Shown here: positions 35,920 to 44,714 of the stretch, piece by piece
Layout of the letters: each line of letters opens with the position of its first letter
Position numbering within the stretch: the stretch's first letter is position 1
NCBI RefSeq assembly: GCF_009296025.1
Contig: NZ_CP045178.1
Span: 3,162,001 to 3,226,000, forward strand
From: Streptomyces tsukubensis
GTDB lineage: Bacteria > Actinomycetota > Actinomycetes > Streptomycetales > Streptomycetaceae
Direction of reading: 5' to 3'
DNA length: 64,000 nt
The notes under the pieces: model-generated
What the model was told of the DNA's origin: nothing
The model's database searches: none
What the model saw: the letters and a program-made list of their open reading frames with translations, nothing else
Made by a program: the position numbers and the translations under genes

Positions 35920-36714
35920 ATGGTCCGCAACGACACCTCCCCCGAGGGCCGAGCCGCCGCGCGCCGTGCCGCCTTCGTCCTCGCGTGCGTGAGTGCGTGC
36001 ACCACGCTCGTGATCGGCTTCGTGGCCGCGATCAAATCTCGCGGTCCCGCTGCTCGCCGCGAGTGACCTCCACCCCACCTCATCCGAACTGCTCTGGATC
36101 GTGGACGGCTACGTCGTCGTCTTCGCCTGCCTCGTCATCCCCGGTGGCGCGGCAGGTGACCGCTTCGGACGCAAGGGCGTCCTGCTCGCCGGACTGCTCA
36201 CCGTCGCCGCCGGGGCCGCGCTGTCCTTCCTCGCACCGACGGTCGCCGTCCTGCTCGTCGGCCGTGCGCTCACAGGGGCAGGCGCCGCCCTCGTACTGCC
36301 GAACTGTGTCAGCGTCCTTATCCACGCGACACCGGCCGCGAGCCGAGGCCGCGCGCTCGCGATCTGGGCGAGCATGACCGGCATCGGAGGTGTGATCGGC
36401 AACGTCGGGGGCGGGGCGCTCCTGAACAGCGGATCGTGGCGGGCGCTGTTCCTCGCCGTCGTACTCGTCGCGCTCGCCTGTGCGCTCTCGGCGGCCGTTG
36501 TCGTACCGCGCGGCGGCCGTCACGACCGAGGGCTGGACCCGGCGGGAACGGCCCTCTTCGTCGCCCTCCTCGTCGGCATCATCGAGGGCCCGGAACGCGG
36601 ATGGACGAGCCCGGCCGCGCTCGGCGCCTTCGCCCTCTCCGTCGTACTGGCCGCCGCGTGGCTCGTCGTCGAACTGCGGGTGCGCCACCCCATGCTCGAC
36701 TGCTCCGCCCCGGC
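35920..36714 (+). pseudogene. MFS drug exporter, frameshifted and truncated
   Basis: AAGGAAGCC precedes ATG 35920, which starts a DHA2-type MFS transporter (helix ACTTLVIGFVAAI). An extra A in ATCAAATCTC (36034-36036) throws it out of frame. The next frame continues correctly as LAVPLLAASDLHPTSSELLW, VDGYVVVFA and GDRFGRKGVLLAG through about six helices. It then breaks off after RHPMLD near 36700, about half of the expected 14-helix protein. The remainder is replaced by a DUF3500 scrap. Confidence 0.8.
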
Positions 36715-37053
36715 CGTGACTGGGCCTTCCCCACTCGCCGCGAGGGCGCTCCCGTCGCCGGATTCTCCGCCGAACAGCGCACGCTGACGCTCGACGCGAT
36801 CCGCGCCTGTACGGAGGACGTGGACGACGTGAACGCGGCCCGTTTCCTTGCCCGTTACGAGGCGGAGCTCGACGGGACGACGGTCGCCTACGTCGGTTCC
36901 CTCCGGCTCGCCGCGGTAGGTGACACGGTCAGGATCGATGGCCCGTCCGTCTGGATCGAGCTGCGCATGGACGAGCCGTACTCGACCGCGGAGGCCCACC
37001 CGCACTCCGTCTGGCGTGACCGGCACACGGACTACGGCGGCTTGCGGCCCTGA
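36715..37053 (+). pseudogene. DUF3500 C-terminal fragment
   Basis: The last 110 or so residues resemble the end of DUF3500 proteins: FSAEQRTLTLDAIRACTEDV, VRIDGPSVWIELRMDEPYST and HSVWRDRHTDYGG. No start or N-terminal part exists. The sequence is fused directly behind the truncated MFS gene, in another frame, marking a deletion junction. Confidence 0.65.
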
Positions 37054-37101
37054 TTCGGGCTCGGGTTCGGGCCCTGATTCGGGCTCTGGCCCTCTCCTCG
37101 C

Positions 37102-38853
37102 CTACGAAAGCTCCTGCCCCACCGTCAGCCGCCCGCCGCAGCCGCCGAGCCTGCCTCCGTGCTGTTTCTGCTCGATCATCCGGTCGAGCCGGGGGCGTGC
37201 CCAGGCCCTGACGCCGGGGATACGGCCGGGGTCGCCGACGGCGGCCGTGCGGACGTAGTCGCCGCCGTCCTCCTGGCGGTAGAGCGGCTCGTATCCCGCC
37301 GCCTTCAGCCGGTCGGCGGTCAGCCCGGTCTTCCACACCCAGGCCCGGTGGACGTGCATGAGGTCGGGCCGCACCTCCCGCAGGACGTACGAGCGCAGCG
37401 CCCGAGGGTCACCGGCCGCGTAGGCGGCGGCGATACGGCGGTCCGTGAGTCCCGCGAGGTCGATGACGCGCAGCCGTGAGGTGAGCAGGGTGCCGCCGAG
37501 GTCCGACATGGCGAGGGTGGCCCCCGCGGGCAGGCCGAGCCGGTCGGCGTAGCTGTTGAAAGTGCGGCCGAACCGGTCGGCGACGAAGCACATGGAGAGC
37601 GTCGGCTCACGGGTGAAGCCGCGGTTGCGCTCGTCCTGTCCCGTGAGCGCGAGGACGCACGCCCCTACCAGTACGCAGGCCAGTACGGCCCGCCCGCGCG
37701 GCCGTTCCCCCTGCCACACGGCGACGGCGGAGAGCACCACCACCGTGGTGCCGAGCACCCAGACCGGGGTGGCGAAGCGGTGCAACGGCATCCAGTCCTG
37801 GCCGAGGACTCCGTAGGAGAGGAGGGTCAGCGCGAGGGGTACGAGGAGCGTGGCGAGTGCACGGCGGGCCGGTCCCGATCCCGGTCGCGCGAGTACGACG
37901 CCGGTGGTGGCCGCCCCGACCAGACAGAGCGCCCAGCCTCCGTACACCAACAGGTCGCCCGATCGCGCGAGTTGGGAGAGTTCGGGTGCGCTCTGCGCCT
38001 TCGCGACGGCGGTGTTGGGCACCCAGAGGCCGAAGACCGCGTGGCGGGCCAGCAGGAAGGCCGAGTAGGGGACGGCGAAGACGGCGGCGCCTACTCCCAC
38101 CGCGCGCACCGACGCGACGACGCCGTCCCGGCGCAGGAGAAGGAGTACGGCGAGGGGGTGGGCGAGGGCGAGTACCGCCCCGTCCGGCCTGGTGAGCGCT
38201 GCGGCGAGGGCGATGGCCGCCGCCGTCGCCGCGGTGCGCGGCCGGGTGAGAGTGTCCCGCACCGCGCCCCGTACGAGTACCGCCCCGACACCGGCCGCGG
38301 CGAGCCCGTACAGCGGATTCTCCAGGCCGGAGAACGACCAGGCGACGAACGACAGGTTCGCCGCGAGCGCTCCCCCCGTCAGCAGGGTCACCACCCAGGC
38401 GCGGGCCGGCACGACTGTCCTGGCCGTGGTGGCCACGCAGGCGAGGATCCCTGCCACGCAGAGCAGCGCGAGCACCTTGGGGAAGAACGCGAGATCGCTG
38501 ACGCCGAAGAGCGTCCCGTGGTCGAAGAGACCGATCCTCCGCCCTACGACGAGCAGGGCGAGCCAGGCCGGGTTGGAGTAGCCCTCCACCGGGGCCGCGC
38601 CCGCCTGCTGGACGAGGCCAAGCCCTTCGTCGGCGCTGCGGGCGTAGGCGTAGGTGACGGCGGCGTCATCGACGATCCACTGACCGAGCCCGGAGGCGCG
38701 CGCCCCGACCAGCAGGGTCCCCGCGAGTACGGCTCCCGCCTCGGCGAGAGTACGGCGGCGGCTCGCGGTGAGGCGGCCGGTGTCGGGTGCCGAGGTGGAG
38801 GGCGGCTGGGTACGTCCGCCCCGTTCGTAGAAGGCGAGTGAGGTGTCGTTCAC
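37102..38853 (-). CDS. GT-C family membrane glycosyltransferase (AftB-like)
   Basis: The 583-residue multi-spanning protein has the GT-C pattern: an acidic first-loop motif (WIVDDAAVTYAYARSADEG) followed by EGYSNPAWLALL, then many helices (about ten) and a soluble C-terminal domain (about 430-583). Such enzymes take polyprenyl-phosphate sugars and act outside the membrane, like arabinosyltransferase AftB. The donor cannot be read. It overlaps the GT2 gene at 38850 by 4 bp, so they form an operon. The C-terminal tail (HGGRLGGCGGRL) is odd and may be spurious extension. Confidence 0.8.
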   Translation of the reverse strand: MNDTSLAFYERGGRTQPPSTSAPDTGRLTASRRRTLAEAGAVLAGTLLVGARASGLGQWIVDDAAVTYAYARSADEGLGLVQQAGAAPVEGYSNPAWLALLVVGRRIGLFDHGTLFGVSDLAFFPKVLALLCVAGILACVATTARTVVPARAWVVTLLTGGALAANLSFVAWSFSGLENPLYGLAAAGVGAVLVRGAVRDTLTRPRTAATAAAIALAAALTRPDGAVLALAHPLAVLLLLRRDGVVASVRAVGVGAAVFAVPYSAFLLARHAVFGLWVPNTAVAKAQSAPELSQLARSGDLLVYGGWALCLVGAATTGVVLARPGSGPARRALATLLVPLALTLLSYGVLGQDWMPLHRFATPVWVLGTTVVVLSAVAVWQGERPRGRAVLACVLVGACVLALTGQDERNRGFTREPTLSMCFVADRFGRTFNSYADRLGLPAGATLAMSDLGGTLLTSRLRVIDLAGLTDRRIAAAYAAGDPRALRSYVLREVRPDLMHVHRAWVWKTGLTADRLKAAGYEPLYRQEDGGDYVRTAAVGDPGRIPGVRAWARPRLDRMIEQKQHGGRLGGCGGRLTVGQELS

Positions 38854-40865
38854 GGCGCGGGTCGGCCCTTCGGCGCTGTCTCGGGTGCGGGTGCGGGTGC
38901 GGCTGCGTGTGGGGGTGGGGGTACGGGTGCGGGGGCTGGGTCCGGGCTGAGGCGGAGACTTCCCTTGCCCTTGGGGTGCGGCCTCGCGGGCCCGGCCGGC
39001 GTGTGGCGGGCGGGGCGTGCGGCGGCGGGATCTCGTGGCCGGTGCTCGTCGGAGGGCGAGCCTTCGGGAAGTGCGTCACCGGTAAGGCGCGTCGTCCGGG
39101 AGTGCCGGGAGACTGTCGCGCCAGGCGTACGGGGGCCTGCGGGGAAGCCCGTTGCCGAGGGACCGCCGCCCGGGGAGCCACTCCCCGAGGGGCCGTCGTC
39201 CGAGGGGCCGCGCCCCGAGGAGCCACCGTCCGAGAAGCCACTCCCCGAGGGACCGTCGTCCGAGGGGCCGCGCCCCGAGGAGCCACCGTCCGAGAAGCCA
39301 CTCCCCGAGGGACCGTCGTCCGAGGGGCCGCGCCCCGAGGAGCCACCGTCCGAGAAGCCACTCCCCGAGGAGCCACCGTCCGAGAAGCCACGCCCAGTGG
39401 AGCCGCCGTCGGGGGAGCCGTTTTCCGTGGCGCCGGGGGTGCTCCGCCGCCCCCGGCGGGCGAACCGCATGAGCCTGCCGCGCAGCGCCCGTTCCGGGCG
39501 GCGCAGACCGGAGACAATCCGGCCGTGCCCTGGATGGCGGGCGCCGACGGGCATGCGGTAGTCGGCGTACGAGCCCGAGGCGAGCGCCCGGTGCCCGGCC
39601 CCCGGCCCACCCGGCGGCGGCTCGAACCCCTCGGGCAGATGCGCCCAGTACAGCGCGGCGGCGCCCCGGAAGAAGTCCCGCCGATCCGCCACCCGGATCC
39701 GGTGCGGATCACCGAGCACGGCGAGGAGGTGGGCGGCCATGTGAGGGAAGAGCCGGTCGGAGTCGGAGCAGGAGGGAACGGCTTCCTCGCGGGAGGCGAC
39801 GGCTTCCCCGGCGAGGGGGGCTCGGGATGTCGGGTTCCGGTTCGCGCTCGGGTTCGGATTCGGGTTCCGGGTCGAGGTCGATTTCGAGGCCGAGATCGGG
39901 GTCGAGGTCGGGGTCGGGGGCGAGGTCGGGGGCGAGGTCGGGGTCGAGGTCGGGGGCGAGGTCGGGCGCGAACGGTCACCGGCCCCTACGGCGGAAGCGG
40001 CGACCTGGCCGGCGGAGAGCACTCCACCAGACACCGGGCCGGAGCCGCCGGAGTCGGCGTCGCACACCCCACCAGCCACCGCACCAGGACCCGCGTCGCA
40101 CACCCCACCAACCACCGGAACCGGGTCTGTGCCAGTTCCCCCAGCGATCACCACCGCCGATGTCCCCGGGGCACCCCCCGCCCGTGCCGCCTCCATCAAC
40201 TCCGCGTACCGCCGCAACACCACGAAGTGCGCGCTGCCCCTGGCCATGGACAGGAGGCCGCCCCGCCGCTCGCGCCAACGCACGCAGACCCGGTCCAGGG
40301 TGGCGGTCCTGTCTCCGGCGCGCAGGGTGGCGAGGTGGACGGGGACCACGTCCTCGTAAGGGCCCTCGGGTGCGAAGCGCAGTGCGTGCGCGGACCAGAA
40401 CTCGCGGCGGAAGACGCGGTTCCAGGCCGCGGGGGTCAGGGCCAGCGGGTCGCCCGTGAAGTCGTCCGTGACGGTTCGCACCGTCTCCCACCAGTCGATC
40501 CTGTCGTGTCCGAAGGCCAGCACGTCGGGGTCGTCCTCGGCTCGCAGGGCCTCGTCGATCGCGGTGAGGGCGCCGGGCAGCAGAGTGTCGTCCCCGTCGA
40601 GGAAGAGCAGGTAGTCGCCGCGGGCCTCGGCCGCACCGGTGTTCCTGGCCGCCCCCGTACCGCGCCGCGCCGCGTGGCGCAGCAGCCGTACCCGGTCGTC
40701 GCGCTCGGCGTACTCCGCGGCGATGGCGGCCCCCGCGTCGGGGGACGCGTCGTCAACGACGGTCAGCTCGAAGTCGGCGTACGACTGGGCGAGGACGGAT
40801 TCCAGGCATTCCCGCAGGTAACCCTGGACCCGGTGGGCGGGGACGACAATCGTGAAGCGCGACAT
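38850..40865 (-). CDS. GT2 glycosyltransferase with long repeat-rich tail
   Basis: The N-terminal 250 residues are a GT2 domain: FTIVVPAHRVQGYLRECLES, VVDDASPD, and DxD in LFLDGDDTLLPGA. It is closely related to the N-terminus of the TagF fusion at 51707 but lacks the polymerase domain. Residues 270-330 are Ser/Pro/Thr low complexity. Near the end there is a (DGGSSGRGPSDDGPSGSGFS)n repeat from a 60-bp tandem repeat. It probably primes or decorates a wall polymer with the GT-C partner. Confidence 0.82.
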   Translation of the reverse strand: MSRFTIVVPAHRVQGYLRECLESVLAQSYADFELTVVDDASPDAGAAIAAEYAERDDRVRLLRHAARRGTGAARNTGAAEARGDYLLFLDGDDTLLPGALTAIDEALRAEDDPDVLAFGHDRIDWWETVRTVTDDFTGDPLALTPAAWNRVFRREFWSAHALRFAPEGPYEDVVPVHLATLRAGDRTATLDRVCVRWRERRGGLLSMARGSAHFVVLRRYAELMEAARAGGAPGTSAVVIAGGTGTDPVPVVGGVCDAGPGAVAGGVCDADSGGSGPVSGGVLSAGQVAASAVGAGDRSRPTSPPTSTPTSPPTSPPTPTSTPISASKSTSTRNPNPNPSANRNPTSRAPLAGEAVASREEAVPSCSDSDRLFPHMAAHLLAVLGDPHRIRVADRRDFFRGAAALYWAHLPEGFEPPPGGPGAGHRALASGSYADYRMPVGARHPGHGRIVSGLRRPERALRGRLMRFARRGRRSTPGATENGSPDGGSTGRGFSDGGSSGSGFSDGGSSGRGPSDDGPSGSGFSDGGSSGRGPSDDGPSGSGFSDGGSSGRGPSDDGPSGSGSPGGGPSATGFPAGPRTPGATVSRHSRTTRLTGDALPEGSPSDEHRPRDPAAARPARHTPAGPARPHPKGKGSLRLSPDPAPAPVPPPPHAAAPAPAPETAPKGRPAP
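39181..39360. repeat. 60-bp tandem repeat inside GT2 gene, three copies
   Basis: Three 60-bp units starting at 39181, 39241 and 39301 differ at one base in total; a 30-bp partial unit follows. Each codes for 20 residues on the minus strand. Confidence 0.95.
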
Positions 40866-41391
40866 ATATACGGACAGTAGTCATTCACTCACCATGTGTC
40901 GAAGACCTCAGGCCACTCTTTCGAGTTACCCGAGCGGGCGAAATTGACGACAAAACGACCGGCACGCGACGCAAGGGGGAAGAGGGACTCTTGTGCCGTT
41001 CCCGGCAAGGGGCGCCGTCCGGTCAGCGGGCTGGGCCTCGCCCCACCCCGGGGCTCCGGCGCAGCCACGCCCGGCGGCGCGGCGGGGTCCGGGCCCCGCG
41101 CGCTCCGGCGCGCGCCCCGCCGTACCCCCACGAAAGGCCGGTCCCGCCCGTGCTTCCGCCTCCCCGTGCCACCGTCCTTCCCGGTGCCGCCGCCCTTCCC
41201 CGTGCCGCCGCCCCTCTTCGCCCGGCCACCGTCACCCTCCGTCCCGCCACCTCCACCCTCCATCCTGCCGAAGCCGTCCCCGTCCCCGTCGCGGTCGCGC
41301 CCGCCGGAGCCGGAGCCGGAGCCGCTGAAGGCGAGCCCTCTGATCTGGGCTCCGCCGACCCCGCACCCCGCCCGTCCCCACTCTCCCGCCG
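40866..41391. other. divergent promoter region with unresolved open frame
   Basis: The first 100 bp are less GC-rich and probably hold the divergent promoters. From 40991 a plus frame (to 41395) ends in natural-looking low-complexity sequence (AEGEPSDLGSADPAPRPSPL) and overlaps the next gene's GTG. It may be a slipped N-terminus of that gene. I do not call it. Confidence 0.35.
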
Positions 41392-43272
41392 GTGAGCGCC
41401 GCAGCTCCGGCCGGCGAGCCGGGCGGCGCCCCCGTCGCCTCGGGCCCCACCAGCGCGGGGACGGGCCGGTCCGGTTTCGGGACGCCGGGCGCGGTCGGCC
41501 CACTCACCGCGCCGGGAGCAGCGCCCACCCGCGCTCCCACACCCGCGTACGCCCCGTCCCCCACCCGTACCGAGCGGGGCCGCGTTCCTGCCGGTGCCAC
41601 CGGCGTGCGCCACCCGTTCGGTCGGTGGCGGCCCAGCCCGTATCTGGTCTTCGGCGGGCTCTTCTGGCTGGTGATGTCCCTCGCGCACTGGCGGATTCCA
41701 GGCGCGTACGACTACGGGCAGCACGCCGCCGTCATCGAACGGCTCAAGGCGGACCTGCCGCACCCCCGCCACCCGATGGCCGATCTGCCGGGGACGGGCA
41801 GCCCGTACTTCTCGCCGTACGCCGTCGTGGAGAGTCTCTTCGCGCGGTTCACGGGGCTCTCGGGCTGGGAGACCGTACGGGTCGCGGGGCCGGTCAATCT
41901 GCTGGTGCTGCTCATCGGGATCGGCCGTTTCGTGCGGGCGCTGACACCGAGACGGTGGGCCCCCGTCCTCGCGCTGGTCTTCATGACGGTCCTGTGGGGC
42001 ACCCGGTTGATGACGTGGAGCGGATTCCTCGGGCTGATGTCGATGGCGCTGAGCCTCGGCTACCCGAGTACGTTCGCCATCGGCCTCGCCCTCCTCGCCT
42101 GGGCCCTGACCGGCCGACTGGCCCGCGCGGAACCGTCCGCGGGGCTCGCCGCCCACGCGGGGCTGGGGGCGCTCTGCGGGCTCATCCTCCTCATTCACCC
42201 GATCACCTCGGTCGCCGCCGTGCTCGGCGTCGTGGCGTTCGCGGCGGGGAACGGGTGGCGCGGGAACGCCCGTGCGGCAGGCCGCGAGAACGTCTGCACG
42301 GCGGGCCGCCCGGATGTCCGCGTGGCAGGCCGCTGGGACCTTCGCGTGGCAGGCCGCTGGGGGCTGACGGGGGTGACGGCCCTCGCGGTGGCGGCGGTCT
42401 GGCCGTACTTCAGCGTCTTCTCCCTCATCGGGGACAGGATGGTCGACGGAATCCACGTACTGCTGTACCGGTCGCTGCCGGAGCGTTACTGGCTCGCGCT
42501 GATCGGCCTGCCCGTACTCCTGCTGCGGCTGCGGAGGAACAGACGCGATCCGCTGGTGCTGATGTTCGCGCTCGAATGCCTGGTCGTGGCGTACGGCTGG
42601 ACGAGCGGCCACTACACCTACGGCCGCATCATCGGACTGACCCTGATCCCGCTCCAGTTCGCCCTCGCGGTGGCGCTGGCCGCGCCGGGGCCCTGGGGGT
42701 GGCCCCGCAAACTGCTCGGCGTGACGGCGGCGGCCGGGGCCTGCGCGGGGTTCCTCTCGGCGCAGGCGGGCGCCGTGGTCCCGCGCGCGCTCGACCCGGT
42801 GGGGTTCGTCCAGCCCGCGCGGTGGCCGGACTACAGGTGGGCGGCGCGGCACATCCGTCCGGGCGAACCCGTACTGACCGACGGCTACATGCCCCTCCGC
42901 TCCCTGCCGGGTCACGGCGCCGATCTGGTGGCCCCGGTCTGGCCCGATCCCGCGCTGGCCGAGACGGACCGCAAGGCCCGCAGGGGCGCGGTCGCCACGT
43001 ACCTCTCACCTCGGTCGACGCGCGCCGAACGCACCGCGATCGTCCGCCGCTACCACGCTCGCTGGCTGCTGCTCGGCCCCTCCCAGCGGCTGCCGGAGGA
43101 GGCGGTCGCTGTGGACTGGAGCCGCAGGACGGGCGAGGTACTGGCCCGCATCCCGGCGGGCGAGCCGTACGGGACGGGACGGCCTCCGGCGGCGGGAGGA
43201 ACGGCGAAAGCCGCCGAATCGCCCCCACCCGGCCCCCCTCACCCCACCCGGCCCGCCCGGCCCGCCAAGTGA
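41392..43272 (+). CDS. multi-spanning membrane protein, GT-C-like
   Basis: The 626-residue protein has a disordered Pro/Ala N-terminus of about 85 residues. About ten helices follow, beginning YLVFGGLFWLVMSLAHW, with a short first-loop motif YDYGQHAAVIERL. A soluble end (RHIRPGEPVLTDGYMPLRSL) matches the exported C-terminal domains of GT-C mannosyl/arabinosyl transferases. The start is uncertain: GTG 41392 has no clear ribosome site. It overlaps the GT87 gene by 4 bp (GTGA). A 24-bp partial repeat (GTGGCAGGCCGC, 42260-42360) makes one loop Arg/Gly-rich. Confidence 0.7.
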   Translation: MSAAAPAGEPGGAPVASGPTSAGTGRSGFGTPGAVGPLTAPGAAPTRAPTPAYAPSPTRTERGRVPAGATGVRHPFGRWRPSPYLVFGGLFWLVMSLAHWRIPGAYDYGQHAAVIERLKADLPHPRHPMADLPGTGSPYFSPYAVVESLFARFTGLSGWETVRVAGPVNLLVLLIGIGRFVRALTPRRWAPVLALVFMTVLWGTRLMTWSGFLGLMSMALSLGYPSTFAIGLALLAWALTGRLARAEPSAGLAAHAGLGALCGLILLIHPITSVAAVLGVVAFAAGNGWRGNARAAGRENVCTAGRPDVRVAGRWDLRVAGRWGLTGVTALAVAAVWPYFSVFSLIGDRMVDGIHVLLYRSLPERYWLALIGLPVLLLRLRRNRRDPLVLMFALECLVVAYGWTSGHYTYGRIIGLTLIPLQFALAVALAAPGPWGWPRKLLGVTAAAGACAGFLSAQAGAVVPRALDPVGFVQPARWPDYRWAARHIRPGEPVLTDGYMPLRSLPGHGADLVAPVWPDPALAETDRKARRGAVATYLSPRSTRAERTAIVRRYHARWLLLGPSQRLPEEAVAVDWSRRTGEVLARIPAGEPYGTGRPPAAGGTAKAAESPPPGPPHPTRPARPAK

Positions 43273-44702
43273 CGACGCCGCCGCCCGCCCCGCCGACGCG
43301 GACCCCCTCCGGCCGAGGGCGTCCCTCCGCCCCTGGTCGAAGGCGCCCCTTCGCCACCGCCCGCCGCTTCCCCGGCACCCGCCGCGCCCTCCCCCCATCG
43401 CCCCGCGCCCGGCCCCCCGCGCCGCTCCTCGCCCTGCCGCCGTACCGGTACGCGCACCCGCACACGTACGCGCTGCCGTTCGCCTGGGTCGCCACCCGGG
43501 CCGTGATGCTGTGGCTGCTGCTGCGGGACGAGAGCCACCCGCTGGGAGCGGGCGGGGTGGCCAGGGAGGTGTACGAGCTGTACGCCCGCTGGTACGACGT
43601 CCTCCTGCACGGCGGGTTCCCGGCGGACGACCCTCGGTGGCAGTACCCGCCCGGTGTGGGCGCGGTACTGCTCTCACCCGCGCTGCTGCCCGGCACGACG
43701 TACTTCCACGGGTTCGTGGCGCTGACGCTGGCCGCCGACGCCGTGATCCTGCTGGCGCTGTCGCGGGCGGGACGCGCGCCCGGCCGGAGCGCTGCGGGGG
43801 CGGGGCTGTGGACGCTGGGGCTGCCGCTGCTGCTGCACATCCCCCTCGCCCGCTACGACGTGCAGGTCACCGCGGTCGCGGTACTCGCCCTCCTGGCGCT
43901 CGGGCGGCACCGGCGGGTGGCCGGGGCGCTGGCCGCGTTCGGCGCGCTGGTGAAGGTCTGGCCCGTGCTGGTCCTGATCGGCACGGCGCCGGGCAGAGCC
44001 ACCCGCACGGCGTGGACGTACGCGGCGGCCACCGGCACCGGGCTCCTGGCCCTGGCTTTCGTACTGCCCGGCCATCCGTTGGCCTTCCTGCGGCAGCAGA
44101 GCGGGCGTGGCGTGCAGATCGAGTCCCTGGGAGGGAGCGTGCTCGGCCTCGCCAGGCACGTCGGCTGGCGCGGCGAGGTGCGGTACAGGTTCGGCGCGAT
44201 GGAGTACACCGGACCGGGAGTGGACGCCGTGGCCGCCGTGTCGCTGCTGCTGACGGCGGGGGTGTTCACGCTGCTCGCGCTGGTGCGGTGGCGGTGGCGA
44301 CGGCGGGCGGCGCACGGCGCGGAGACCACCGCGTACCAGGCCCACGCCTACGACGCCACCGGGCACGACGCCGTCGCCCACGACATGGCCCTGAGCGCCG
44401 TACTGCTCTTCACGGTGACGAGCAGGGTGATCAGCCCCCAGTACCTCATCTGGCTGCTGGGGCTCGCGGCGGTCTGTCTGACCTCGCGCCGCACCACACA
44501 GCGGCCGGTCGCGGTGCTGATCGCGCTGGCGGCAGGGGCGAGCACCGTCGTCTATCCGTTGCTGTACGCGGATGTCGTGGCGGGCACATGGACGGGATGC
44601 CTGGTGCTGCTGGGACGCAACGGACTTCTGGTGGCCGCGGCGGCGCTCTCCCTCCACCGACTTCGGCGACTCCCGAGAGAACGGACATTAAGTACTAAAT
44701 AG
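43269..44702 (+). CDS. GT87 (DUF2029) polyprenyl-phosphate mannosyltransferase-like protein
   Basis: The 477-residue membrane protein has the GT87 pattern: YARWYDVLLHGGFPADDPRW, then QYPPGVGAVLLSPALL. Later come FGALVKVWPVLVLIG and SRVISPQYLIWLLG, all conserved in mycobacterial-type PPM-dependent mannosyltransferases. It acts at the outer membrane face on lipid-linked sugar. Start GTG 43269 overlaps the previous stop. The same frame is open back to 40896, but that part is only a shadow. The next GT2 gene follows by 12 bp. Confidence 0.85.
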   Translation: MTTPPPAPPTRTPSGRGRPSAPGRRRPFATARRFPGTRRALPPSPRARPPAPLLALPPYRYAHPHTYALPFAWVATRAVMLWLLLRDESHPLGAGGVAREVYELYARWYDVLLHGGFPADDPRWQYPPGVGAVLLSPALLPGTTYFHGFVALTLAADAVILLALSRAGRAPGRSAAGAGLWTLGLPLLLHIPLARYDVQVTAVAVLALLALGRHRRVAGALAAFGALVKVWPVLVLIGTAPGRATRTAWTYAAATGTGLLALAFVLPGHPLAFLRQQSGRGVQIESLGGSVLGLARHVGWRGEVRYRFGAMEYTGPGVDAVAAVSLLLTAGVFTLLALVRWRWRRRAAHGAETTAYQAHAYDATGHDAVAHDMALSAVLLFTVTSRVISPQYLIWLLGLAAVCLTSRRTTQRPVAVLIALAAGASTVVYPLLYADVVAGTWTGCLVLLGRNGLLVAAAALSLHRLRRLPRERTLSTK

Positions 44703-44714
44703 TAGAATTTATAC

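Noticed and set aside
40896..43268. A 1,268-codon plus-strand open frame from 40896 to 44702
   Set aside because: Only the part from GTG 43269 is a real protein. The front is an Arg/Pro-rich shadow of the membrane protein gene in another frame.
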